DNA of 64,000 nucleotides from Collinsella tanakaei (GTDB lineage Bacteria; Actinomycetota; Coriobacteriia; Coriobacteriales; Coriobacteriaceae), in NCBI RefSeq assembly GCF_021531055.1, contig NZ_JADYTL010000001.1:372001-436000 (forward strand). The letters are read 5' to 3'. A model generated the notes under the pieces. That model was not told the DNA's origin and ran no database searches. It worked only from the letters and a program-made list of their open reading frames with translations. Positions within the stretch are counted from its first letter, which is position 1. Each line of letters begins with the position of its first letter. Below are positions 9,133 to 18,571 of the stretch, one piece after another. Position numbers and translations under genes: made by a program.

Positions 9133-9271
9133 GTAAATCCCCTCAAAACGACACAAGCCTCACCTATGGTAACTGAAAAAGAAATGAATAACCCATCAGG
9201 GTTGGACAACGCGTGTATCTTGACGTCTCTCACATATCCTAATCAGCGACAGCGTGGTTAACCTACATAAG

Positions 9272-9301
9272 AAAAAGGCCGCACCCGTAATGGATGCGGC
9301 C
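9272..9301 (-). terminator. Terminator of the transglutaminase-like gene
   Basis: On the minus strand the hairpin GGCCGCATCC...GGGTGCGGCC is followed by TTTTTC. It lies about 100 bases beyond the stop at 9401. The remaining spacer up to the NlpC/P60-like gene start (9133-9271) presumably holds that gene's promoter, but no convincing boxes were seen. Confidence 0.85.
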
Positions 9302-9400
9302 TGAATCGGAACCCAGTTTCGCAGGAGCTCAACCGTACGATAAACCGGAGACCCGTCAAATGATGTGTCGGACAGACGACACGCGGGTAATCAAGCCCAA

Positions 9401-11413
9401 CTACTTACTTGTTTTCATATAGATCGGGCTGAAGGCACCGCAGGCGCTCGCGGACGGACCGACGGCACGGACCTTGTAGTAATATGCTTTGCCGGATTTT
9501 GCCGAAGTATGATTGAGAACGGTTCCCGACGTCTTGATGAGCTGCGTGTACGTGCCGTTCTTGCTCGTAGAGTAATACACCTGGTACTTGGTGGCACCAG
9601 TGCAAGACGTCCAGGTAAGGCGAGGCTTACCCTTCGATGTCGAGCCGACGGTCACCTTGGGACGCGCGTAGTCACACGCGCGCAGTTTAATCGCACTGAA
9701 GGCACCGCAGGCGCTCGCGGACGGACCGACGGCACGGACCTTGTAGTAGTAGGTTGTCCCGGGCTTAGCAGACGTGTGGTTGAGGACCGTACCGGCAGTC
9801 TTGATGAGCTGCGTGTACGTACCGTTCTTGCTCGTGGAGTAATACACCTGGTACTTGGTAGCGCCGGCGCAAGACGTCCAAGTGAGACGGATTTTACCCG
9901 TCGAGGCGGTATTGGACACCGTCACCTTCGGCTGAGCGTAATCGCATGCACGAAGAACAACCGCGCTAAAATCACTATTGGCACTCGAGGTAGAGCCGAT
10001 GGACTTTGCCTTGTAATAGTACGTCGTGCCAGGCTTGGCGGAGGTGTGGTTGAGAACGGTTCCCGATGTGGAAATCAGACGGGTATACGTTCCATTCTTG
10101 CTCGTGGAATACCAAATCTCGTATTTTTCAGCACCGCTGACAGCACTCCAGGTGAGACGAATCTTTCCAGTGGAAGCCGTGTTCGAAACCTTGAGTGTCG
10201 GGGCCTTGAGCTTAGTCACCGTGGTAGTTCCACCTCCGGTGGTGCCGCTGCTCGAGCCGCCACCAAACACGTTATACGTCACGTACGAAGTTGAGAATTG
10301 ATCGATGGTCGGCATAAACGACACGTAATTCGTCACGCCGGCGTAATCCCAGTCATCAGAACGGCTATTCCAATGATTGCCGCTGCCTGCAGTAGGATCG
10401 ACGATGACCCATTCACCGTCAATGTACAGCTCTGCCCACCAGTGATCGATTTCGGAGACGTTGGGCTCGGTCGACCAGTTTTGATAATCCCCTGCTGCCA
10501 GTCCCATATGGTGACCATTTACCAAACGCGCAGGAATGCCCTCTGCTCGCGCGAGTGCGATAGTAATGCCAGCCTCACCGAGGCAAACGGTGGCAACCTT
10601 ACCGTTCTTGCTGTTAGCACTCGTTTTATTGTTCAGCAGGTTATATACGTTGTCGTAGACATCACAATACTGATTCTTACCAGTTTGGAATGCCACGTCA
10701 TCGTAATAGAAGCGGTCGGCAACAAAGTCATAGATATTTTTCGCGGTCGCATAATCGCTTGCCGCATGCACGCGATTGGTAGCGACACGCTTGATGAAGT
10801 TCGCCTGCGACGTGGACAATGTGCTGATATTCTTGATATCCGCCATCGTCACATCGAGATAACGAGACGGGTCGACATCGCTGTTCGAATCGTACATCTG
10901 CTGATTCTTCTCGATAACGTTGTCCCATTCAAGCAAGACGACCGTGTCGTTGCTCTTCACACGGAAATTGATGTTCTTATTGAACGACGTGCCATTGCGC
11001 TGGATGTTGATAACGTAATCGTCAGCGGGAAGGTATCCGTAGTTATTCGAGCTATTCGGCAGATCGGTTACATCAACCGTAAACGAAAACGAACGGTAAT
11101 CCCCGTGATCCTTGCAGTAGGCGTACCCGATCCAATGAGAAGCCTTTTTGCCGTTAGAATCGACGACCTGAGCATTGAAGCTGAGGCGGCCACCGTTGCT
11201 AGGCATCGCCATCGGAGTTTCGCCTTTGATGGTCATCTTGCTGCCCGAAGTCGTGACTTTAAAATAATTATGATGCGACTGACCAACCTCTGTTGACACG
11301 AGAGAGCTCGTCGCGCTCACCGACCCCGGATCGAATGTTGCCCCGAATGCGGTCGTCGCAAACACACACGACAACAGCATGGAGCAGAGTAGTGCGATGA
11401 ATCTCCTTCTCAT
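9401..11413 (-). CDS. Secreted transglutaminase-like protein with three FN3-type repeats
   Basis: This 670-residue exported protein has a signal peptide (MRRRFIALLCSMLLSCVFA), a beta-rich N-terminal region, a transglutaminase-like core and three C-terminal fibronectin-type-III-like repeats of about 88 residues. The core shows the Cys-His-Asp triad: Cys in KVATVCLGEAGI (near 275), His in EIDHWWAELYI (near 322) and Asp in VIVDPTAG (near 335). Bacterial members act as transamidating enzymes or cysteine proteases on surface proteins or peptidoglycan; which applies here is unknown. The repeats share TYTQLIKTAGTVLNHTSAKP-like strands with the FN3 units of the giant protein next door. AGGAG precedes ATG 11413. 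Confidence 0.85.
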   Translation of the reverse strand: MRRRFIALLCSMLLSCVFATTAFGATFDPGSVSATSSLVSTEVGQSHHNYFKVTTSGSKMTIKGETPMAMPSNGGRLSFNAQVVDSNGKKASHWIGYAYCKDHGDYRSFSFTVDVTDLPNSSNNYGYLPADDYVINIQRNGTSFNKNINFRVKSNDTVVLLEWDNVIEKNQQMYDSNSDVDPSRYLDVTMADIKNISTLSTSQANFIKRVATNRVHAASDYATAKNIYDFVADRFYYDDVAFQTGKNQYCDVYDNVYNLLNNKTSANSKNGKVATVCLGEAGITIALARAEGIPARLVNGHHMGLAAGDYQNWSTEPNVSEIDHWWAELYIDGEWVIVDPTAGSGNHWNSRSDDWDYAGVTNYVSFMPTIDQFSTSYVTYNVFGGGSSSGTTGGGTTTVTKLKAPTLKVSNTASTGKIRLTWSAVSGAEKYEIWYSTSKNGTYTRLISTSGTVLNHTSAKPGTTYYYKAKSIGSTSSANSDFSAVVLRACDYAQPKVTVSNTASTGKIRLTWTSCAGATKYQVYYSTSKNGTYTQLIKTAGTVLNHTSAKPGTTYYYKVRAVGPSASACGAFSAIKLRACDYARPKVTVGSTSKGKPRLTWTSCTGATKYQVYYSTSKNGTYTQLIKTSGTVLNHTSAKSGKAYYYKVRAVGPSASACGAFSPIYMKTSK

Positions 11414-11534
11414 AATTCGACTCCTATTCTTTGAAGCTCCGACACCATAGATGGATTGTACCCTCTAATCAGAGCAAGCGACCTCAAAAGCACCTTCTAC
11501 CGATTACGAGCGTGGGGCGAAACGATGTCGAACA

Positions 11535-11570
11535 GAAAAGGGCGGATCCGATTTCGGACCCGCCCTTTTC
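11535..11570 (-). terminator. Terminator of the giant secreted protein gene
   Basis: On the minus strand GAAAAGGGCGGGTCCG / CGGATCCGCCCTTTTC forms a near-perfect hairpin ending in TTTTC, about 20 bases past the stop at 11591. Confidence 0.85.
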
Positions 11571-11590
11571 AGTCGAATTCAATGAATCGA

Positions 11591-14500
11591 CTACCCTACC
11601 GTGACGTCAACGGTATTACTGTAACCACCAGTGGCTCCATCTGCATCCACAGCGCGCACCTTATAGGTATATGTCACGCCGCGCTCGACGGAAACGTTGG
11701 TAAGCTTAATGCCTACGGTCGAGATCACTTTCTCGAACTTCCCGTCTTCACCGTCCTCAGAACGCCAAACCTCGTACTTCTCGGCGAGGTCGACCTTATT
11801 CCAAGTGAGCACGGGCACCCCGTCGCTCTCGCGGTTCGTCCCCTGGAGTTCGATCTTCACCGGCACGACGGAAGCGGAAACCGAATCGCTCATCGAGCTC
11901 GTCTGACCGTCGGCGAACGTAGCCTGAACCTTGTAGGCGTAATCCACACCCTCTTGCGCAGACGTATGCGAAAGCACCGTACCCTTTCCGGCGAACAGCT
12001 GGGTGAACTCGCCGTCAACGCCTGTGGTGGAAACATATACGACGTACCCCGTGGCACCGCTCATGGCCTTCCACGTCAGCTTGGGCTTGCCATCGCTGAT
12101 GCGATTGGCAATCGCAACGTCCGGCTTCGCCATCGAGGGGTCACGCATCGCGGAGATGTTCTCGCTGAATGCGCCAAGCGTGCCCTTCTTGGAGACAGCA
12201 CGGACCTTGTAGTAATACGTGGTGCCAGGTTTCGCGGAGGTATTGATGAGCTTCTGCCCAGCAGTCGTGATCAAACGGTTGAACGTACCCGTCTTACCGC
12301 TCGTCGAACGATAAACCTGGTACTTCGCAGCACCCGGAACCTTGTTCCACTCGATCACCGGCACGCCGTCGCTCTCACGATAGCTGACTTCAAGCACGAT
12401 CTCGGTGCCCATGAACTTACCGGAGACGATGTTGCTGAAGGTGCCCTTGGTCGTTCCGTTCGAAGCGACAGGACGCACCTTGTAGTAGTACAGCGTACCC
12501 TCATCAATCGAGACGTTCGTGAGCTTGGAGCCGGACGTCGTACTGATGAGACGATAGGACCCAACGCGTTTCGTCGAGCGCCAGACCTCGTAGCGAGCCG
12601 CGCCATCGACCTTGCTCCACGACACGGTCGGGTAGCCGTCGGACGCACGATACGAGAACTCGATCTCGACACGCGCCGCCTCGCCCGTAATGGAAACCGT
12701 ATCGCTGAACGCACCGCGTCGTCCGGCGGCGGTCACACCACGGACCTTGTAGTAATACTTCGTTCCCGCCTTCGCGGAACTGTTGGTCAATACCTGGCCG
12801 CTACCGGTGTACAGGAGATTGAACGTACCATCGACACCGCTCGTGGAGCGATAGACCTCGTACTTGACGGCACCGTCCAGCTTGTTCCAACGAATGACGG
12901 GCTTGCCGTCAAAACGGGAGGTGACGGTTGCAGTGGGCTTAGCGCATCCGCACTCAAACGTGCGGACCTCACTGAACACGCGATCGGAACCCTTGATCGC
13001 CTTGAGCTTATAGCGATACGTCACACCAGCGCGAGCAGACGAATCGACATATCGAGATCCATCAGTCGTATCGATCTTCGTAAAGTTGCCGGAACCGGTC
13101 GCGCGCCAGATCTCATACTCAACACCGTCAATGCCGGTCCAGCTCAAAACGGGTTTTCCATCCTCGTCAAAAGAGGCGGCGATCGTCGGCTTCAGGTAAG
13201 TCGGCACTGCTTGCGTCTTGGAATCGAACGTCTCCCCGTCGACGACGCAACGTGAACCGATGCGGAACTTATAAGAGACGCCAGGCTTCAGGCCGGTAAC
13301 CGTATAGGAATTGGAAGTGGTAGTCCCCTTCTCGTCGAACGTCTTTCCACCATCATCCGAGACGTACACAACGTAGCGATCGGCGACTTCCTTACCGTTT
13401 ACGACGGCGTCGTCCCAACGAAGTGTCGCGCGCGAGGTATCGGACTTGATCAGCACAGCGTTCTCGGGCGCCGGTGGAACGATATCGAAGGTGACGATGC
13501 GCTCGCCGCCACAGTCACCACGCCAATCGTTCACATCGACGTACATACCGTACTTATAAGCCGTCAGCTTGAAGGAAGCCTTACCGATCTTGACAACGTC
13601 ATTGTACATGTACGTGGTGAAGTAATCCTTGCCCTCACCCGTCTGCGTGAGCACGGTACCATCAGGTGCGGTAACCGTAACGATAGGTTTACGAGGGGTA
13701 CCCGTGTACACGCTCACGCCGTCATTGCTCAGCGTGATGTCGCAATCATTCAGGTCGGCGTACTTCCAACCGCAAACCGAGCATACACGGCTGCCGTCTT
13801 CCTGCTTCTCATATTCGTGACCGGAAGCCACGTCGCCTTCAACGCGCTTTTCGGACCCGGATTCAGATTCATACACCGTATAGCCCTGAATGACGCACGT
13901 CGACTTCAGCTCGTCCTTAACCGTGACCTTCTCTTCGACGCCGTTATCGGCGTAGAAGTGGTAGTCCTGACCGATAAGGACCCATCCGGTCTGCATCTTG
14001 CCGCTGAGGAAATAGTAGGAGTTTCCGTCAGCATCCTTGATGGAGCCAGTGTAATTCTCGATGACCTTGCCGCAACGAGAGCAGCTCACGGTGCCGCTCT
14101 CGACATCGAGTTGCGGCTCATGGCACTTCGACCCGATCTCAAAGGAGTCGATAACACCGTTCTGAATGTCGTTGATATCGACCGTCATCGTGTCACCGGA
14201 GATGGACACCGTGAGATAGGTAGCGCTGTAATCGATTGTCGCGAGCGCAAAGATCTTGTCGTAATCGAATTTGCCCTGCGAGGTGATGGAGTACTCCTTG
14301 CCGCCCGTAGAGCCGCAGATGTAGTACACCGTACCCTTCTCGTCCTGCTCCCCCGCCTTCAGAGGATTGGTGCGCGTGGCGCTATGGTCGTGGCCGGAGA
14401 ATACTGCATCGATTCCGGCCTTATCGATGGCGTCAGGGAGAATCTCGTAAACGATGTCGTTGCCGCCAGTCGAATTGGTGAAGTACGGCGGCTGATGCGT

Positions 14501-17500
14501 GAAGAGGACACGCCATTTCGCATTAGATGCATTGGCATCCTGCTCAAGCCAGGCTGCCGCCTCGCGCATCTGCGCGGCGTTATTCGCATAGTTCATCACG
14601 GCGATGTACAGATCACCATACTGAACAGACCAGTAGCTACCCGGAGCAGTCGTGTCGTTGTGATAGATGGCGGATGCGATAGAGCCATCAGCATCGCCCG
14701 TGTACTCATGGTTTCCGAGCGCGCTGATCACTTCGGTGCCCTTAAGACTCGGGTCACCGAAGAGGTTGCCCAAAACGGGCCAATCCTCGTAAAGCGTCGG
14801 ATCGTCGGAAGCGTCACCGGTCTGGGCTCCGAAATCATAGGAACCTGCACCGAGCTGCTCGATGATCGTTTCGATATTCGTGCGATCCTGATCCTGGATA
14901 TCTCCGATCACGAAGAAGCTGTGGCTCGTCGGATCAGACGCGGATGTCGTGAATTCCCGCGTGTCGCTCATCGCGCCTTCGGCACCGACACTGAACTCAT
15001 AGGTGGTCTCCGGGGCGAGACCCTCGAGAACAACGCTGTTCGCGATGGCGGAGGAATTGCCGTTCTTAGAGAAATAGACCTGCTCGCCCTCTGCATCGAC
15101 GGTAGTCCATGCATCGGACCCCTTCACCGCGTAGCGAAGAACCTGTTTGCCTTCGGCAACGGGACTGCTGAGCCATCCGATGCTCTTCTGCGTGGCGGGA
15201 TCTTCGACTACATTGAAGCGGATACCGTCAGGCTTGCCGGTTTCATCGCCCTGGGCACCGTATACGGATACGGTGAATTCGAACGAATACTCTTCGCCCT
15301 TCTTTGCGACGATCACGGTGTTGCCCGCTTCGGCACTGAACGCATCTGTCACGAGTTTGCCTTCAGCATCGGTGGTTCCAACGAGCTCGCCCGTCTCCGT
15401 TTTGCTGATCTCGGCGCCCTCGACGGGATTACCGTCGGTATCGGTTACCTTGATGGTCACCTCTTTGCCCTGCAGAGTGCGATCTGCGCTGATAGTCAAA
15501 GGAGCGACAATCGGCAATTCCTTCTCGGATTCCGCAAACGTTCCGTAGGCACCGTCACTCGTCTCAAAACTCGAGCTTTTCACGGTGTAATTGAAGACGT
15601 CGCCGTCCTTGAGGTTTGTCGGAATATCAACTATGAGCGTCGCGATGAGGTTGTCGTCGGTCACAGCGTCCGGTTGACGTTCTGCCTCAATGGAGACGGT
15701 CCTCGTAAGCTTGCCGTAAGAAGAAGTGCCCTCATATCCCTGAGCAAACGTAACCTCATAGTCGGGGAATCGATTTCCGAGGGAAATGGAGATATCGCTC
15801 TTGTTGATCGTGGCGCCCGATCCGCGGATTTCAAGAGCGACGGTCTTGCCGATCACGGCGTTTTCGCTTGTAGGCTGAACTGACACAGATGCCTGAGAGT
15901 CGGCTGCGCCCGTATCGACGGTGAAGTGACGGGTCATGGAAGCGTCGTTACCGAACGCATCCTTCATAGACACGGTCACGGTATGGGGACCGTCGAGAAG
16001 CTCGCACTCGTAAAGGTACGCACGATTGACGCTCTCATCGTATGCGGCCTCATATTTGTCATTGTCAAGCACGTTCACACCGTCGATCTGAAGACGAACG
16101 GTGGCCGGATCGATGCCAGACGTGAAATCATTCTCGACATCATGGAACGCGGTTGTGATGTTTACAACGTTGGTGTCGATCGTAGCGCCATCTTCAAGCT
16201 CCACATCATTGAGCATGATGGAATCGATAACAGGGCTGTCGACGTCATCGTCATTAGCGCCGTATACAAACTGGAGATTGTCAAAGTAAATCGAATTGGC
16301 GGACTTCGTACCCATCTTGGTACCCGCAACGTACATGAGACGCAGCGTCATGCTCGCCGGAATCTTATACGGTGCCTGCAGATGCGTCAGGTCTGCCTCA
16401 AGATACTTCCAGCCTTCCCAATAGATACCGGGCTGTTCCTCACCACTGGAGACAGCGGCATTCTTGGGTTCGAGCGTAAAGTCGTAAGGTTGGGTGTTAC
16501 CCGCACCGTCAACAACATATCCACGAAGCCAGAAACCTGCCTGGCTACCATCACCTTCATATTCGATACCCACACCCTCGGGGGCATACACCCATACGCC
16601 GATGCCTGTCGGGGTTCCGGGAATCTCGAATTCCTCGCTCGTGCCGATGCAAGCGCCCTCAGTAACCTCGCCGCATTGTGTGAAGTCATAATTGAGCTTC
16701 AGAGACTTCTCGTTAAATCGAACGGGCTCATCATCATCGATGCTCACGATCTCAATGGATTCGTTGCCACCGCGACCGTAGTTGCTGTGGGACAGGATAC
16801 CCGGGTTCTCCTCGGTTCCGATGTAGTAGTCCTCAGCCGAGGTTATCTCACCGGATTCACTTTCAACGTCCTCGAAATCCCAAACGATCGTCGGCTGAAC
16901 ACCGACATTGACTTTTACTTCGCCTCTGACGGAATCGTCCCACTTGGAAACAACCGTCGCTGTACCATGAAGGTCGGAACCGTTAGAGGAAATGAAGAGA
17001 TTGCCCTCGAACGATCCGAGCGCCGGATCGGAAATGGTCCAGATGAGATCACCATCGTTATAGTTGATCTCTCGCTTTTCGGAGCGAACGACGACACCGA
17101 GATCGCTCGTCTCGTTGAAACCGAGATTCACCTCATCGGACGCGAAGTAGATTTCATCGGGCTTGACGATCTCGATGGTGGTACTACCGACTACAGAGCC
17201 ATCGAGCGTGGTTTCCACGGTAACCGTACCCTCTTGGTCTCCAGCCTTGAAAACGCCCGTGGAGGCATCGATGGTGCCGAGCTCCTTCGAACTGTCGGCA
17301 AGCTGGAATGCTATACCCTCGGGCAGATCCGTGGGAGCGCCAGCGGTGTCCACGCCCTTTGCGGTAAACGCAACCTCGGAACCAGGCGTGTATGCCTCAT
17401 TGTTCGGAGAAAGCGAAGCGTGATCGAACTCACCTGTCGGAGTCGAGCTCGAAACAATGAGAATAGAGGACGAGACATAGCGCTCGGCACCGTCGCGCGG

Positions 17501-18343
17501 GGAGTTCTTGACGGTCAAGCCCTCCTCGCCCTCGGCGCGGGAGGCAAACGTAGCGGAACCACCCGCATCGAGCTCGAGCACCTTTACGCACCCGGCGTTT
17601 GCCATCATCTGAGCGATCTCGGTATTCGGACGACCATGGGAGGTCGGAGCGAAGTTACCATGGCTCGTGACCGTCAGGATGCTACCGTCCTCCCTGATGC
17701 CAATCGCGCAACGGGAGTACGTGATGTTTTGGAAGCCGTCTTCGGGCAAAGGAAGCGGCTTTCCGTCCTCGACAAGCAGCGAGTTGCCACCGACCGCCAT
17801 CTGAAGATCGGAAAGGTCGCTCGAATTGCGAATAACCGGCTCTCCGTCTTTCGTAATGCCGAAATACCAGCGACCGTTATTGGGATGGCAGACCTCACCC
17901 TCCATGACGAGAGCACCCATGGGCTCACCGGTGGCCATATTGAAGAAGTCCGCATTGATGGCGGCAACCACGGTCTTCCCCGGATTATCCCGCTCATAGG
18001 CCTTCGCCTGATCGGTAGTGCGAGTCAAAGACCACTCATCGGCGCTGTTTTGACCATAGCCCGCGACGATCTCGATATCGTCTTCAGCCAAATCGACTTC
18101 GGCGAAGTACTCGATATTCTGATGATCTCCGCTTGCCCTGTTCGCAACGACTTCGTGCTGGACAGCGCCGTTAGCAAGCGGCGTGACCGTATCGCTTACC
18201 AACACCTCGTTGTTTGCAATACCCGTCCAGGCATTCGCTCGCTGAGATGCGAACGCTTCATGCAACCCCGCTCCGCCGAGACAGGCCGATAAGCAAGCGA
18301 CCGTCCCGACGAGAAGAGCGGCGAATCGCCTTCTTCTCCGCAT
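11591..18343 (-). CDS. Giant secreted phosphodiester glycosidase / metallophosphatase with FN3 repeats
   Basis: This 2250-residue exported protein begins with a basic signal peptide (MRRRRRFAALLVGTVACL). Residues about 95-300 match the phosphodiester glycosidase (NAGPA, uncovering enzyme) fold: AAINADFFNMATGEPMGALV, GITKDGEP, and LELDAGGSATF. Ig-like/Big-type and carbohydrate-module-like regions follow. A calcineurin-type metallophosphatase with a purple-acid-phosphatase-like N-terminal FN3 unit lies at about 1040-1400 (VIGDIQDQ, QTGDASDD, ALGNHEYTGD, FTHQPPYF, FSGHDHS). After one wall-binding-like repeat come seven FN3-like repeats (about 1610-2250). Start ATG 18343 follows GGAGGG; the in-frame extension to 18481 has no support. 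It likely acts on phosphodiester-capped sugars outside the cell. Two very long plus-strand frames over it are shadows. Confidence 0.85.
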   Translation of the reverse strand: MRRRRRFAALLVGTVACLSACLGGAGLHEAFASQRANAWTGIANNEVLVSDTVTPLANGAVQHEVVANRASGDHQNIEYFAEVDLAEDDIEIVAGYGQNSADEWSLTRTTDQAKAYERDNPGKTVVAAINADFFNMATGEPMGALVMEGEVCHPNNGRWYFGITKDGEPVIRNSSDLSDLQMAVGGNSLLVEDGKPLPLPEDGFQNITYSRCAIGIREDGSILTVTSHGNFAPTSHGRPNTEIAQMMANAGCVKVLELDAGGSATFASRAEGEEGLTVKNSPRDGAERYVSSSILIVSSSTPTGEFDHASLSPNNEAYTPGSEVAFTAKGVDTAGAPTDLPEGIAFQLADSSKELGTIDASTGVFKAGDQEGTVTVETTLDGSVVGSTTIEIVKPDEIYFASDEVNLGFNETSDLGVVVRSEKREINYNDGDLIWTISDPALGSFEGNLFISSNGSDLHGTATVVSKWDDSVRGEVKVNVGVQPTIVWDFEDVESESGEITSAEDYYIGTEENPGILSHSNYGRGGNESIEIVSIDDDEPVRFNEKSLKLNYDFTQCGEVTEGACIGTSEEFEIPGTPTGIGVWVYAPEGVGIEYEGDGSQAGFWLRGYVVDGAGNTQPYDFTLEPKNAAVSSGEEQPGIYWEGWKYLEADLTHLQAPYKIPASMTLRLMYVAGTKMGTKSANSIYFDNLQFVYGANDDDVDSPVIDSIMLNDVELEDGATIDTNVVNITTAFHDVENDFTSGIDPATVRLQIDGVNVLDNDKYEAAYDESVNRAYLYECELLDGPHTVTVSMKDAFGNDASMTRHFTVDTGAADSQASVSVQPTSENAVIGKTVALEIRGSGATINKSDISISLGNRFPDYEVTFAQGYEGTSSYGKLTRTVSIEAERQPDAVTDDNLIATLIVDIPTNLKDGDVFNYTVKSSSFETSDGAYGTFAESEKELPIVAPLTISADRTLQGKEVTIKVTDTDGNPVEGAEISKTETGELVGTTDAEGKLVTDAFSAEAGNTVIVAKKGEEYSFEFTVSVYGAQGDETGKPDGIRFNVVEDPATQKSIGWLSSPVAEGKQVLRYAVKGSDAWTTVDAEGEQVYFSKNGNSSAIANSVVLEGLAPETTYEFSVGAEGAMSDTREFTTSASDPTSHSFFVIGDIQDQDRTNIETIIEQLGAGSYDFGAQTGDASDDPTLYEDWPVLGNLFGDPSLKGTEVISALGNHEYTGDADGSIASAIYHNDTTAPGSYWSVQYGDLYIAVMNYANNAAQMREAAAWLEQDANASNAKWRVLFTHQPPYFTNSTGGNDIVYEILPDAIDKAGIDAVFSGHDHSATRTNPLKAGEQDEKGTVYYICGSTGGKEYSITSQGKFDYDKIFALATIDYSATYLTVSISGDTMTVDINDIQNGVIDSFEIGSKCHEPQLDVESGTVSCSRCGKVIENYTGSIKDADGNSYYFLSGKMQTGWVLIGQDYHFYADNGVEEKVTVKDELKSTCVIQGYTVYESESGSEKRVEGDVASGHEYEKQEDGSRVCSVCGWKYADLNDCDITLSNDGVSVYTGTPRKPIVTVTAPDGTVLTQTGEGKDYFTTYMYNDVVKIGKASFKLTAYKYGMYVDVNDWRGDCGGERIVTFDIVPPAPENAVLIKSDTSRATLRWDDAVVNGKEVADRYVVYVSDDGGKTFDEKGTTTSNSYTVTGLKPGVSYKFRIGSRCVVDGETFDSKTQAVPTYLKPTIAASFDEDGKPVLSWTGIDGVEYEIWRATGSGNFTKIDTTDGSRYVDSSARAGVTYRYKLKAIKGSDRVFSEVRTFECGCAKPTATVTSRFDGKPVIRWNKLDGAVKYEVYRSTSGVDGTFNLLYTGSGQVLTNSSAKAGTKYYYKVRGVTAAGRRGAFSDTVSITGEAARVEIEFSYRASDGYPTVSWSKVDGAARYEVWRSTKRVGSYRLISTTSGSKLTNVSIDEGTLYYYKVRPVASNGTTKGTFSNIVSGKFMGTEIVLEVSYRESDGVPVIEWNKVPGAAKYQVYRSTSGKTGTFNRLITTAGQKLINTSAKPGTTYYYKVRAVSKKGTLGAFSENISAMRDPSMAKPDVAIANRISDGKPKLTWKAMSGATGYVVYVSTTGVDGEFTQLFAGKGTVLSHTSAQEGVDYAYKVQATFADGQTSSMSDSVSASVVPVKIELQGTNRESDGVPVLTWNKVDLAEKYEVWRSEDGEDGKFEKVISTVGIKLTNVSVERGVTYTYKVRAVDADGATGGYSNTVDVTVG

Positions 18344-18513
18344 GAGAAACCCTCCATTGACAACTAACCCAACACGACAGGAGCGAACGATATGGTGCCG
18401 ATTCGTCCACTCTAGTAAAGTGTAGCAGCAATGGTCAAATCGAAAACCGTCATATCGGGCGACGGCCCGAGCCCCATCCATGCCTCAGCGTCAATGTAAC
18501 GGGAGTCAATCCG

Positions 18514-18550
18514 AAAAAAGGCCGTGCCCGCAAACGCGGACACGGCCTTT
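18514..18550 (-). terminator. Terminator at the end of the wall-polymer operon
   Basis: On the minus strand AAAGGCCGTGTCCGCG / CGGGCACGGCCTTTTTT makes a strong GC hairpin followed by a T-run, about 20 bases past the L,D-transpeptidase stop. It closes the operon starting at 30532. Confidence 0.9.
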
Positions 18551-18571
18551 GAGGAACGAATAATCAACAAC

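Noticed and set aside
13817-18292. Two plus-strand frames of 688 and 788 codons
   Set aside because: Antisense to the giant secreted protein, no recognisable domains, no ribosome-binding sites.
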